Both the position numbers and the translations under genes were made by a program. DNA of 39,370 bases, taken from NCBI GenBank assembly GCA_002688925.1, contig NZEC01000010.1, positions 1 through 39,370 of the forward strand, given 5' to 3'. The notes beneath the pieces were generated by a model. That model ran no database searches and had not been told where the DNA came from. It worked only from the letters and a program-made list of their open reading frames with translations. The stretch is from an archaeon. GTDB taxonomy: Archaea > Nanobdellota > Nanobdellia > Woesearchaeales > GW2011-AR4. Every line of letters begins with the position of its first letter. Position 1 is the stretch's first letter. Below, piece after piece: positions 25,205 to 33,630 of the stretch.

Positions 25205-25987
25205 ATGCTGCTAAAAAAGGAAGGATTTCCTGAAGAAGATGAGCTAGTTATATGCACCGTTACAAAAGTGCAGTTTCATTCTGTTTTTGCAAACCTGGAT
25301 GAGTATGGAAAGGGAGGGATGATACATATTTCTGAAGTAAGTCCTGGAAGGATTAGGAATATCAGGGACTTTGTTAAAGAAGGAAAGAAAGTAGTGTGCA
25401 AGGTTTTGAGGATCAATACAGATAGGGGGCATATAGACTTATCATTAAGAAGAGTAACCGAAGGGCAGAAAAGAAATAAGATTGATGAATTAAAACAGGA
25501 ACAAAAAGCTGAAAAAATTCTGGAGTTTGTGGCTAAGGACCTGAAGATCGATGTAAAAAAATTATTTTATGACATTACTAAGAACATATCTGAAAAATAT
25601 GCATCATTGTATGGATTTTTCCAGCAGGTTGTTGTGGACAGTGCAGCAATAAAGGATGCTGGCGTAGAAGAAAAAACAGCGGAAAAAATTGTAGAAGCTG
25701 TCAAGTCAAGGATTAAGGAAGCAAGCATTAAGATAGAAGGAAAGTTAAAGTTAACAAGCTTTGCATCAAATGGCATAGATATTATCAAGGAAGCGCTTAA
25801 AAAAGCAGAGGAAATCGGCAAAAAGAGCATATCAATAAAATATCTCGGGGCAGGCTCTTATAATATCATAATCAATGCAAAAGAATACAAGGGTGCTGAA
25901 AAGCTGCTTAAAGAAGCGTCGGAAAAAGCGATAGAGCATGTAATGGAGCATAATGGTGAAGGTGAATTCACAAGAGTAGAAACATGA
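25205..25987 (+). CDS. Translation initiation factor aIF2 subunit alpha
   Basis: A 260-residue aIF2 alpha, part of the heterotrimer that delivers initiator Met-tRNA to the ribosome. The N-terminal S1 RNA-binding domain (residues 10-85) contains YGKGGMIHISEVSPGRIRNI, close to the eukaryotic phosphorylation loop region, then a helical middle domain and an alpha/beta C-terminal domain that contacts the gamma subunit. The stop overlaps the ATG of the Nop10 gene (ATGA), showing translational coupling. Confidence 0.96.
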   Translation: MLLKKEGFPEEDELVICTVTKVQFHSVFANLDEYGKGGMIHISEVSPGRIRNIRDFVKEGKKVVCKVLRINTDRGHIDLSLRRVTEGQKRNKIDELKQEQKAEKILEFVAKDLKIDVKKLFYDITKNISEKYASLYGFFQQVVVDSAAIKDAGVEEKTAEKIVEAVKSRIKEASIKIEGKLKLTSFASNGIDIIKEALKKAEEIGKKSISIKYLGAGSYNIIINAKEYKGAEKLLKEASEKAIEHVMEHNGEGEFTRVET

Positions 25988-26157
25988 AAACCATTTTAAG
26001 ATGTGAAAAGTGCAGTGAATTCACAATGAAAGAATCATGTTCATGTGGGGGAAAAGCTTTAACTCCAAAGCCAGCTAAATTCAGCATAGAAGATAAGTAT
26101 GGTTCTTATAGAAGAAAAGCAAAGCTTGAAATTTTTAAGAAAAAGGGGATAATTTAA
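25984..26157 (+). CDS. nop10: Nop10 family H/ACA RNP component (too short for the ORF track)
   Basis: A 57-residue ORF not in the track, reading MKTILRCEKCSEFTMKESC and then CSCGGKALTPKPAKFSIEDKYG. This is the Nop10 pattern: an N-terminal zinc ribbon with CxxC pairs and the PAKFSxxDKYGxYRR segment that wraps the Cbf5 catalytic domain. Nop10 is needed for guide-directed pseudouridylation of rRNA. It overlaps the aIF2 alpha stop by four bases, the usual archaeal aIF2alpha-Nop10 arrangement. Confidence 0.96.
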   Translation: MKTILRCEKCSEFTMKESCSCGGKALTPKPAKFSIEDKYGSYRRKAKLEIFKKKGII

Positions 26158-26176
26158 GCAATAAATTGTGGTCATT

Positions 26177-26974
26177 ATGAGTACCTGGAAAATTAATGAA
26201 ATAGGGAAAAGGCCAAAGCTGAATAAGCCGTTGCTGATAGAAGGTCTTCCGGGAATAGGCAATGTAGGCAAAGTTGCAGTAGATTTTCTTATTGATGAAT
26301 TAAAGGCAAAAAAATTATATGAGATTACATCCTATACTTTTCCGCATTCTGTTTTTGTGAATGAAGATAATCTTGTTGAGCTGCCGATGATAGAAGTTTT
26401 TTACAAGAAATTCGACAGGAAAAGGCAGGATTTATTGCTTCTTGCAGGAGACGTGCAGCCCATGGATGAGGTAAGCAACTATGAATTTTCCGACAGACTG
26501 CTTGACATGGTGCAGCAGTTTAAAGGAAAGGAGATTATAACTCTTGGAGGCATAGGGCTTGCAGAAGTCCCTAAAAAACCAAAAGTTTACTGCACTGCAA
26601 ACAATAAAAAAATAATCCAGAAATACAAGGATGGGATGATAAACGATAAGCTTTATGGTGTTGTAGGGCCTATTGTCGGTGTTTCAGGCCTTTTAGTTGG
26701 TTTGGCAAAAAGGAGAAAAATAGATGCCATAACATTTCTGGCAGAAACTTACGGCCATCCTATGTATCTGGGCATTAAAGGGGCCAGGGAGATTTTAAAA
26801 GTTCTTGACAAAAAATTAAAGCTCAAAATAGATTTAAACAGGCTTGACAAGGAAATAAAGGATATTGAATCGGATATGATGAAGAAGACAGAGCAGTTCA
26901 GCGATGTTGCCAGGCAGACAGCATTAGGGAAACTAAAGAGCAAGATTGGGAAAGAAGTTGATTATATTGGGTAA
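26177..26974 (+). CDS. PAC2-family protein (proteasome assembly chaperone-like)
   Basis: A 265-residue PAC2 family protein, archaeal homologue of eukaryotic proteasome assembly chaperones. The signature LLIEGLPGIGNVGKVAVDFLIDELK lies at about residues 17-41, and GGIGLAEVPKKPKVYCTA and VGPIVGVSGLLVGLAKRRKIDA follow, as in the family. The C-terminus is a predicted helix. I start at ATG 26177; the track start is a GTG three codons upstream. It ends the Gins51-L44e-S27e-aIF2alpha-Nop10 cluster, a common archaeal neighbourhood. Assembly function in archaea is inferred from homology. Confidence 0.92.
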   Translation: MSTWKINEIGKRPKLNKPLLIEGLPGIGNVGKVAVDFLIDELKAKKLYEITSYTFPHSVFVNEDNLVELPMIEVFYKKFDRKRQDLLLLAGDVQPMDEVSNYEFSDRLLDMVQQFKGKEIITLGGIGLAEVPKKPKVYCTANNKKIIQKYKDGMINDKLYGVVGPIVGVSGLLVGLAKRRKIDAITFLAETYGHPMYLGIKGAREILKVLDKKLKLKIDLNRLDKEIKDIESDMMKKTEQFSDVARQTALGKLKSKIGKEVDYIG

Positions 26975-27011
26975 AAGCCTGATTGATTTTATTGTTATTT
27001 ATTTCGAAATG

Positions 27012-27019
27012 TTTATATA
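27012..27019 (+). promoter_or_regulatory. TATA box of the enolase operon
   Basis: TTTATATA predicts transcription from about 27040. The track start at 27020 would then be untranscribed, which supports the TTG start at 27056 with GGGTGGT (27046-27052) just upstream. Confidence 0.6.
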
Positions 27020-27055
27020 GTGTTCTTTTCTTATTTTTTAGCAAAGGGTGGTAAT

Positions 27056-28330
27056 TTGTCTAAAATAAAAAAGATAATAGCTAGAGAAGTTCTTGATTCC
27101 AGGGGAAATCCTACAGTTGAAGTAGATGTTGTAACTGATAAGATAACTGCAAGTGCTATCGTGCCGAGCGGCGCGTCAACCGGAAAGCACGAGGCACTGG
27201 AGTTAAGAGATGGTAATAAAAAAAGGTATAATGGAAAAGGGGTAATGAAAGCAGTTGATAATGTCAATAAAATTATTTCCAAAAAACTTATTGGTCTGGA
27301 CTGCAGAGACCAAAAAAATATTGATGAGGTTATGATTGACTTAGATGGGACAGAAAACAAGTCAAAATTGGGAGCAAATGCAATTCTGGGAGTGAGCATG
27401 GCTATTTGCAATGCAGGAGCTTTTCATAAAAATACAAATTTATTTGAACATATCAGAAATATTTCAGATTCGAAAAGATTATCATTGCCGGTTCCTCAAT
27501 TTAATATTATTAATGGCGGAAGGCATGCCGGAATTGATAATGATATCCAGGAGCATATGATAATGCCCGTTAAATTCAATAATTTTAGTGATGCGATAAG
27601 GGCAGGTGCGGAAGTTTACCATGAATTAAAGGGATTGTTGAAAAAGAAGTTTGGAGCTCAGGCAATTTTACTTGGTGATGAAGGGGGCTTTGTCCCGAAA
27701 ATAAATGATGTTGATTCGAGATTGGAGCTGGTTGAAAAGGTTATTGAAAATGCAGGGTATAAAGGCAGGATATCTTTCGCATTGGACTGTGCTGCGTCTG
27801 AATTTTATTACGGGAAAAATAAAAAATATACAATTGGAAATCAAAAATTTGATGCTGGTGAATTGATAGATTTCTATAAAGACTTAGTTAAAAAATTTAA
27901 AATAAGCTCGATTGAAGATGGCATGGCAGAGGATGACTGGAACGGATGGAAAGGGCTGAATAAAGAGATGGGAAATAAAATACAGATTGTAGGGGATGAT
28001 TCATTGGTTACAAATACTACTAGGATAAAAAGAGCTATTGAGGAAAAATCATGCAATGCCTTATTGTTGAAAGTAAACCAGATAGGAACTGTAACTGAAG
28101 CTATTGATGCTGCAAATCTTGCCTTCAGGAACAAATGGAATGTTGTAGTAAGCCATAGAAGCGGCGAAACAGAAAACAGCTTTATTGCTGATTTAGTTGT
28201 TGGGCTAAATGCAGGGCAATGTAAGTTTGGAGCGCCTGCAAGGTCAGAAAGAACTGCTAAGTATAACCGGTTGTTGAGGATTGAGGAAATGCTTGGCAGC
28301 AAAGCAAGATACTCCAAATTAAGCTTCTAA
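27056..28330 (+). CDS. eno: Enolase, predicted TTG start
   Basis: Interconverts 2-phosphoglycerate and PEP. The 424-residue chain has all enolase landmarks: VLDSRGNPTVEVDV, the mobile loop SGASTGKHEALELRD, FNIINGGRHAG, GDEGGFVPKI (catalytic Glu), the metal-binding SIEDGMAEDDW and DDSLVTN, LLKVNQIGTVTEA (catalytic Lys), and SHRSGETENSFIADL. No ATG is suitably placed. The first codon that follows both the TATA box and a Shine-Dalgarno is TTG 27056, giving MSKIKKIIAREVLDSRG. It begins an operon with the SAM hydrolase (one base gap) and phosphoglycerate mutase (four-base overlap). Confidence 0.96.
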   Translation: MSKIKKIIAREVLDSRGNPTVEVDVVTDKITASAIVPSGASTGKHEALELRDGNKKRYNGKGVMKAVDNVNKIISKKLIGLDCRDQKNIDEVMIDLDGTENKSKLGANAILGVSMAICNAGAFHKNTNLFEHIRNISDSKRLSLPVPQFNIINGGRHAGIDNDIQEHMIMPVKFNNFSDAIRAGAEVYHELKGLLKKKFGAQAILLGDEGGFVPKINDVDSRLELVEKVIENAGYKGRISFALDCAASEFYYGKNKKYTIGNQKFDAGELIDFYKDLVKKFKISSIEDGMAEDDWNGWKGLNKEMGNKIQIVGDDSLVTNTTRIKRAIEEKSCNALLLKVNQIGTVTEAIDAANLAFRNKWNVVVSHRSGETENSFIADLVVGLNAGQCKFGAPARSERTAKYNRLLRIEEMLGSKARYSKLSF

Positions 28331-28331
28331 G

Positions 28332-29132
28332 ATGAAAAAAATTATAACTCTATCAAGCGATTTTGGAGTCCAAAGCCAAGGTGTTGGTATTATGGAATCT
28401 GTTGCATATGAAATTAATCCAGAAGCGCATGTAATACATTTAATGCACGGCCTTCCAAGCTTTGACTTATTGTATGCAGCAAGAACAATGGAAACCTTAA
28501 ACTATGTGCAGATTGGCTTCCATGTTTGTGTTGCTGATCCGGGTGTCGGAACAAAAAGAAAGCCAATAATAATAGAAACAGGAAGGGGTGATTTTTTAAT
28601 TGGTCCTGATAACGGAGTTTTAATACCTGCGACAAGGTTTTTGGAAGGAATAAAAAAGGTTGTTGAGATAACTAATGAAAAATATATGAGGAAGCCTGTA
28701 AGTCTAATATTCCATGGCAGGGATATTTTTACTCCGGCTGCTGCGTATCTTTCTAAAGAAGCGGGGATAGAGGAATTTGGGGATGATATAAATATAAAAG
28801 ATTTAGTAAAAGGGCCTTATGAAGAGGCTATAATTGGGAAAAATGAAATTCGGGCAAAAATAATATCCATCAATAAATTCGGATCTTTGCATTTGAATAT
28901 AATGCATTCCTCATGGGACAAATTTGATATTAAGCTTAATGATATTGTTAAGGTGAATTTTAATAATAATTCAATAAAAATACCTTATGCAACAACTTTT
29001 GGCGACGTGGAAATGAGAAAACCTTTAATAATGAAGGATGATTATGACAGGGTAGAAGTGGCATTAAACCAGGATTCTTTTGAAAAAAAATATAAAGTTA
29101 AAATTGGGGATGATATAGTTATAAAAAAATGA
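28332..29132 (+). CDS. S-adenosyl-L-methionine hydrolase (adenosine-forming), DUF62/SAM hydroxide adenosyltransferase family
   Basis: A 266-residue member of the family that cleaves SAM with water (or halide in fluorinases/chlorinases) to adenosine and methionine. Landmarks are [34 protein letters not shown] and [14 protein letters not shown]; the last contains the Arg and His of the conserved Asp-Arg-His water-activating triad. The lack of a halogenase context favours hydrolase. It lies one base after enolase and overlaps the phosphoglycerate mutase start by ATGA, so it is co-transcribed with lower glycolysis genes, an odd pairing. Confidence 0.92.
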   Translation: MKKIITLSSDFGVQSQGVGIMESVAYEINPEAHVIHLMHGLPSFDLLYAARTMETLNYVQIGFHVCVADPGVGTKRKPIIIETGRGDFLIGPDNGVLIPATRFLEGIKKVVEITNEKYMRKPVSLIFHGRDIFTPAAAYLSKEAGIEEFGDDINIKDLVKGPYEEAIIGKNEIRAKIISINKFGSLHLNIMHSSWDKFDIKLNDIVKVNFNNNSIKIPYATTFGDVEMRKPLIMKDDYDRVEVALNQDSFEKKYKVKIGDDIVIKK

Positions 29133-29878
29133 TAAAACTAGTGCTTCAGAGACATGGGGAAAGTGTATGGAATAAAGAGAACAGGTTTACTGGGTGGACT
29201 GATGTTGATTTATCTGAGAAAGGGGTTGAAGAAGCTAAAAAGGCAGGCAGGATTTTGAAAAAAGAAGGTTATGTGTTTGATATTGCATTTACTTCTGTGC
29301 TAAAAAGAGCAATAAAGACTTTGGATATAACATTTAAAGAGATGGGGCATAAGGCAATACCCATACATAAATCCTGGAGGCTGAACGAAAGGCATTACGG
29401 AGCTTTGCAAGGGCTTAACAAGGCAAAGATGGCAGAAAAATACGGGGAAGAGCAAGTGCATGAGTGGAGAAGAAGCTATGATATAAGGCCTATGCCTTTG
29501 AAAAAATCAGATAAAAGATATCCGGAAAATGATCCCCTTTACAAAGACTTAGATGAAAAAGACATACCATCAGTAGAATGCTTAAAGGATACTGTCAACA
29601 GATTTTTGCCATACTGGAAAAATGAAATAGTTCCGGAAATAAAATCCGGCAAGAGAGCCATTATATCGGCTCATGGGAATAGCTTAAGGGCTTTGATAAA
29701 GCATCTCGATAATGTTTCTGATGAAGATATTGTAAACTTGAATATTCCAACTGGAATTCCATTAATTTATGAACTTGATGACAATCTAAGGCCAATAAAA
29801 CATTATTATCTTGGAGACCCCAAGGATGTGGAGAAGGCAATGAAAGCTGTTGCTGCGCAGGGAAAAGCTAAGAAGTGA
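29129..29878 (+). CDS. gpmA: 2,3-bisphosphoglycerate-dependent phosphoglycerate mutase
   Basis: Interconverts 3- and 2-phosphoglycerate. The 249-residue length and motifs are those of bacterial-type d[30 protein letters not shown] with the phospho-accepting His near residue 9, [11 protein letters not shown], and the second catalytic His in [15 protein letters not shown]. Many archaea rely on the cofactor-independent enzyme, so this may be a bacterial acquisition. The gene overlaps the SAM hydrolase by four bases and ends exactly one base before the convergent ROK kinase stop, with no intergenic DNA. Confidence 0.96.
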   Translation: MIKLVLQRHGESVWNKENRFTGWTDVDLSEKGVEEAKKAGRILKKEGYVFDIAFTSVLKRAIKTLDITFKEMGHKAIPIHKSWRLNERHYGALQGLNKAKMAEKYGEEQVHEWRRSYDIRPMPLKKSDKRYPENDPLYKDLDEKDIPSVECLKDTVNRFLPYWKNEIVPEIKSGKRAIISAHGNSLRALIKHLDNVSDEDIVNLNIPTGIPLIYELDDNLRPIKHYYLGDPKDVEKAMKAVAAQGKAKK

Positions 29879-30742
29879 TTATTTTTTCTCCAAAACCAAA
29901 GCGGCAGCCCCTAAAATTCCAGCTTCTTTTAATTTTGAAGGCAGGATTTTACATGGGTTTTGAAAATATCTTTCTTTTACTGCTTTGTTCATGCTTTTTG
30001 AAAATAGTTTCCAGGAGTTTGATATTTTTCCCCCTATGACAATTATGTCTGGATCTAAAGCATAGATTATGTTTGTTAATCCAATGCCAAGATAATATCC
30101 CATTTCATTGTAAGTTTTTATGGCTTTTTTATTTCCTTTTATAGCTAGCTTGTATATTGAATAAGGATCGCTTTTGCCAAAAATCCTTGTTATGCCTCGT
30201 GCTGCAACATGGGTTTCTATGCACCCGTGATTTTTGCACCTGCTTTTTGGGCCGTTGTAGTTTATTGTCATATGTCCTAATTCAGCAGCATTATTCCTAC
30301 CGTGATATATTTTTTTGTTTATTGTAATCCCAGACCCGAATCCAGTTCCTAGTGTTATTCCTGCAACATTTTCATAATTTTTTCCTGAGCCAAAAACAGC
30401 TTCTGCAAGTGTAAAGCAGTTTGCATCATTATCAAGAAATACAGGCAGCCTGAATTTTTTTTGTATTATTTTTCTTAAAGGGGTGTTTTTGAAAGGAAGG
30501 TTGACAGGTTTTGTTATGATGCCTTTTTTGTAGTCTAAAGGGCCGGGGCTTCCAATTCCAATGCCAATAACATTTTTTGTTTTTACTTTTTCAATTGTTT
30601 TTATGATATTTTTAGTTACTTGATTAGTGCCTTTTTTTGTTTCTGTTTTTATTTCATATTTTTTCATTATTTTTCCGTCTAAATTGATTAATGCTGTTTT
30701 TATGTTTGTTCCTCCTAAATCAACTCCAATGATATGTTTCAT
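29879..30742 (-). CDS. ROK-family sugar kinase
   Basis: A 287-residue ROK kinase; substrate probably glucose or another hexose, not determinable here. The ATP motif IIGVDLGGTNIKTALI opens the protein, the catalytic Asp is in FLDNDANCFTLAEAVFG, and TLGTGFGSGI is the second phosphate-binding motif. The zinc motif is altered: the family form CxCGxxGCxE reads SRCKNHGCIE, so the first Cys is Ser while His of GHMTI and two Cys remain. It converges with gpmA with no bases between them. Glucokinase is plausible given enolase and mutase alongside. Confidence 0.88.
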   Translation of the reverse strand: MKHIIGVDLGGTNIKTALINLDGKIMKKYEIKTETKKGTNQVTKNIIKTIEKVKTKNVIGIGIGSPGPLDYKKGIITKPVNLPFKNTPLRKIIQKKFRLPVFLDNDANCFTLAEAVFGSGKNYENVAGITLGTGFGSGITINKKIYHGRNNAAELGHMTINYNGPKSRCKNHGCIETHVAARGITRIFGKSDPYSIYKLAIKGNKKAIKTYNEMGYYLGIGLTNIIYALDPDIIVIGGKISNSWKLFSKSMNKAVKERYFQNPCKILPSKLKEAGILGAAALVLEKK

Positions 30743-30796
30743 TTTAATGTAAAATTATTTCATAATATTCTATCTACTTAAACTTGATTTGTTTAT

Positions 30797-31276
30797 TTAA
30801 ACTTTTTGAATTTTATTTTTGATAATCCAGGAGATTAGTGAATAGTTTGCAATTAATCTATCATGGATGGAGAATGTATAAATTAAGTCCATTATAAAAT
30901 GGGTTAAGATGCCTATCGTGGCCATTAAGATTATATTAGAATAGAATGACAGCAAACTCATGAGGATTATGAATTCTATTGTGTGAAATATAAGGAGTAT
31001 TCCGATGTTTTTGTGATAGCTGTTTTTCTTATTTGTGACAATATAATGATTATAGCAATCAGAAAGCTTAAGATTTTTGTATCTAAAAGCATGATTAATA
31101 TAATGGTCAATGTCTATCAAAACTCCCCCTATAAAAATAAAAATTACTATCCAACTGAATGTAGGATATAGTATTGCGGCTAAAATTAAGGAAGTTAAAA
31201 AGTGAACCCAGATTTTCATTTTTAGTGTATTATTTGATATTTGTTTATAAAATTTCCTAAATTCAGTTTTATCCAT
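30797..31276 (-). CDS. Membrane-bound metal-dependent hydrolase-like protein (DUF457/YdjM-like)
   Basis: A 159-residue polytopic protein with about four spans. It starts with a basic helix and has the acidic-histidine signature IGGVLIDIDHYINH (about residues 45-58), a second His in FHTIEFII and the third in GILTHFIMDLI, the pattern of YdjM/DUF457 proteins. Members are predicted membrane metal hydrolases but their substrates are poorly known. GGAG lies 4 bases before the ATG. It shares a divergent intergenic region with the truncated helicase. Confidence 0.68.
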   Translation of the reverse strand: MDKTEFRKFYKQISNNTLKMKIWVHFLTSLILAAILYPTFSWIVIFIFIGGVLIDIDHYINHAFRYKNLKLSDCYNHYIVTNKKNSYHKNIGILLIFHTIEFIILMSLLSFYSNIILMATIGILTHFIMDLIYTFSIHDRLIANYSLISWIIKNKIQKV

Positions 31277-31298
31277 AATTCTCCTATAATTGCAAAAA

Positions 31299-31308
31299 CT
31301 TAAAAATT
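31299..31308 (+). promoter_or_regulatory. TATA box of the truncated helicase gene
   Basis: CTTAAAAATT is about 26 bases upstream of ATG 31329, so the fragment retains a promoter and leaderless start. Confidence 0.45.
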
Positions 31309-31328
31309 ACATTAGAATAGTATACATC

Positions 31329-31994
31329 ATGGACATTAAATCTATAAAAAATAAAGTGCCTGCTAAATTATTTGATATTCTTCAAAAAGAAATAGCAGAG
31401 TTGAGGCCGGCGCAGGCAAAGGCTGTGGGTAAAGGTCTTTTGGATGGGAAAAATCTGCTTGTGTGTACTCCAACGGCATCAGGAAAAACCTTAATTGCAG
31501 AACTTGCTGCATTAGATTCTATTATTGAAAAAAAGAGAAAAGCAATTTACATAGTTCCCTTAAAGGCGTTGGCATCAGAGAAGTACAAAGATTTCAAGAA
31601 AAGATATGAAGGCATAGCAAATGTTGCCTTATCTATAGGAGATTTAGACTCAAGTGCGGAGTGGCTTGGTAGGTATGACCTGCTGATTCTGACTGTTGAG
31701 AAGATGGATTCAATGCTGAGGCGCCATGTTCCCTGGATTAATGAAGTGTCAACAGTAATAATTGATGAAATACATTTGATGAATGATCCTAGCAGAGGGC
31801 CGACATTGGAAATACTGATAACAATTTTAAAACAAGTGCTTAAAAAAGCGCAGATAATCGGATTATCTGCTACTATAGGAAATCCAGAAGAGCTGGCAGA
31901 ATGGCTGAAAGCAGATTTAGTTATAGATGACTGGAGGCCAGTAAAGCTGCATAAAGGAGTTTATCTGGATGGGGAGATTGAGTTTGAGCAATAA
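31329..31994 (+). pseudogene. N-terminal fragment of a Ski2/Hel308-like superfamily 2 helicase
   Basis: Only the first RecA domain remains (221 residues against about 700 in full Hel308-type helicases). Visible are the Q-motif-like LRPAQAKAV, Walker A CTPTASGKT, motif Ia VPLKALASEKY, motif Ib LTVEKMDSMLRR, the DEIH box IIDEIHLMND and motif III GLSATIGN. After DWRPVKLHKGVYLDGEIEFE, where the second RecA domain should follow, the frame stops. Motifs IV-VI, winged helix and ratchet domains are absent and no downstream remnant is seen. The dispersed repeat begins 16 bases after the stop. It could be a pseudogene, a product of recombination at the repeat, or an assembly junction. Start is ATG 31329. 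Confidence 0.85.
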
Positions 31995-32009
31995 ATTATT
32001 TTAGATATC

Positions 32010-32113
32010 TGCGCGTGGCCTTAGAGGGCTTCTCAACTTCGCAAACTACGTTTGCTCAGGTCGTATAGCAAATCCTGCGGAGCTTGCTGAATTGGCAATT
32101 TAAGCATAAGCAC
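32010..32113 (+). repeat. Dispersed structured repeat, copy 2
   Basis: Ungapped 104-base match to the reverse complement of 18167-18270. The hairpin here is GCAAAC-TAC-GTTTGC (32041-32055); against copy 1 both stem positions of one base pair have changed together (T-A to A-T). The outer 11-bp stem of copy 1 is not preserved. Flanks show a weaker inverted repeat of their own, ATTATTTTAGATATC against ATAATTTTGGATATT. It follows the helicase stop by 16 bases and precedes the glycan cluster promoter. Confidence 0.75.
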
Positions 32114-32145
32114 CGAATTTAACAATATCCAAAATTATAGAAAAC

Positions 32146-32155
32146 CTTTAAAAAA
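32146..32155 (+). promoter_or_regulatory. TATA box of the B12-radical SAM gene
   Basis: CTTTAAAAAA is about 28 bases before ATG 32179 and there is no Shine-Dalgarno, so the gene probably starts a leaderless transcript. Confidence 0.45.
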
Positions 32156-32178
32156 TCGCTCTATTATCTTTTCTTAAA

Positions 32179-33591
32179 ATGAAAGTAATGCTAATTGTCC
32201 CTCCGTACCCAAAGGACAAGATATTCAGGAAATCCATGAAAAGCCTTGGCGCAGTGCTTCCTCCTTTGGGAATTGCTTACATAGCTGCAATGCTTGAAAA
32301 ATATTCTCATGAAGTTAAGATAATTGACGGCCCTGCAATGGCTACTGTTCTTGAATACGGCTTTGAAGAGCTGGAAAAGGACATAAAAGAGTTTAGCCCT
32401 GATCTTACAGGAATATCTGCCTCAACTTCCCAGATGGGCCATGCCAAAAAAACATTGAAAATAATAAAGGAAAATAATCCAAACTGCATTACTGTTCTTG
32501 GAGGAGCTTTAATCAGCGCTGACACAAATGCCCTGCTGCATTTCAATGATGCTGATTACGGTGTTTATGGAGAAGCAGACCTGACTTTTCCTGAAATTAT
32601 AAAAAAAATAGAAAACAAGGAAAAGATTGAGGGCAGCGAAGGCCTAATCTGGAGGGAAAATAATATTGTTAATTTCCTTAAGCCAAAAGTGATTATGAAC
32701 CTTGATGATATTCCGATGCCTGCAAGGCACCTTCTTAATATGAAAATTTACAGGCCGTCACCTGCCAATTACAGGAGACTGCCTGCAACAACAATGATGA
32801 CTAGCCGCGGCTGTCCTTACAAGTGCATCTTCTGCTCAAAGCCTACTATAGGGACTGCTTTTAGGGCTCATTCTGCAAAAAGGGTTGTTGATGAAATTGA
32901 GCACCTGGTAAATGAATATGGAATTAAAGACATACAGATGTTTGATGATACATTCACTTTGCTTCCAGAAAGAACCAAGGAAATATGCAAGGGCATCATA
33001 GAAAGAAAATTAGACATAGGCTGGAACTGCATGACAAGGGTAGATAGGATTGACAAAGAAATAACAGAGTTGATGAAAAAAGCAGGCTGCTATGAAATGG
33101 GATTTGGCATTGAGTCAGGCTCTGAGCGTATGCTTAAGTTCATAAAAAAAGGCGTTACAAAACAGCAAATAAGAAACGGAGTAAAATTGGCAAAAAACTC
33201 TGGAATCCATGTCCGCGGCTTTTTCATGATGGGCTTCCCGACAGAAACAAAAAAAGAAGTCCTTGAAACAATTGAATTTGCAAAAGAGCTTGATGTTGAT
33301 GTTGCCCAGTTCATGGTTTCTACTCCATTCCCGGGGACTGAATTATGGGAAATCGCTAAAATGTCCGGGGAGATTAACGAGGACTGGAGCAGCTTCACTT
33401 TTTATGCCCCGGATGAAGTTCCGTTTACCTCAAAATTATTAAGCAAAAATGATATCCTTGATTTGTACAAGAAAGCCTACAAGAGCTTTTATTTAAGGCC
33501 GAAGTTCATCTTAAGGCAGTTTCTCTACATAAGGTCATTTACAGACATAGAAAGGCAGTGGAATGCAGCAAAAGGAATTCTTGGATTGTAG
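32179..33591 (+). CDS. B12-binding domain radical SAM protein
   Basis: A 470-residue enzyme with an N-terminal cobalamin-binding Rossmann domain (MLIVPPYPKDK ... LGAVLPPLGIAYIAAMLE, then GGALISADTNALL) and a radical SAM barrel with TSRGCPYKCIFCSKP (CxxxCxxC, about residue 210). QMFDDTFTLLPERTKEIC, GFGIESGSERMLKFIKKG and RGFFMMGFPTETKKEV follow, typical of BchE/HpnR-like class B methylases and cyclases. The substrate is unknown. It is the first gene of a cluster for surface sugars; several such enzymes act on lipids or glycans, so a link to surface lipid or sugar modification is inference. Confidence 0.88.
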   Translation: MKVMLIVPPYPKDKIFRKSMKSLGAVLPPLGIAYIAAMLEKYSHEVKIIDGPAMATVLEYGFEELEKDIKEFSPDLTGISASTSQMGHAKKTLKIIKENNPNCITVLGGALISADTNALLHFNDADYGVYGEADLTFPEIIKKIENKEKIEGSEGLIWRENNIVNFLKPKVIMNLDDIPMPARHLLNMKIYRPSPANYRRLPATTMMTSRGCPYKCIFCSKPTIGTAFRAHSAKRVVDEIEHLVNEYGIKDIQMFDDTFTLLPERTKEICKGIIERKLDIGWNCMTRVDRIDKEITELMKKAGCYEMGFGIESGSERMLKFIKKGVTKQQIRNGVKLAKNSGIHVRGFFMMGFPTETKKEVLETIEFAKELDVDVAQFMVSTPFPGTELWEIAKMSGEINEDWSSFTFYAPDEVPFTSKLLSKNDILDLYKKAYKSFYLRPKFILRQFLYIRSFTDIERQWNAAKGILGL

Positions 33592-33598
33592 TTAGTAA

Positions 33599-33609
33599 GT
33601 TTTAAATAA
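33599..33609 (+). promoter_or_regulatory. TATA box of the epimerase gene
   Basis: GTTTTAAATAAA-type sequence lies about 27 bases before ATG 33631; no Shine-Dalgarno of standard spacing is seen. Confidence 0.45.
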
Positions 33610-33630
33610 AGCCGATAATTCACCCAAAGG

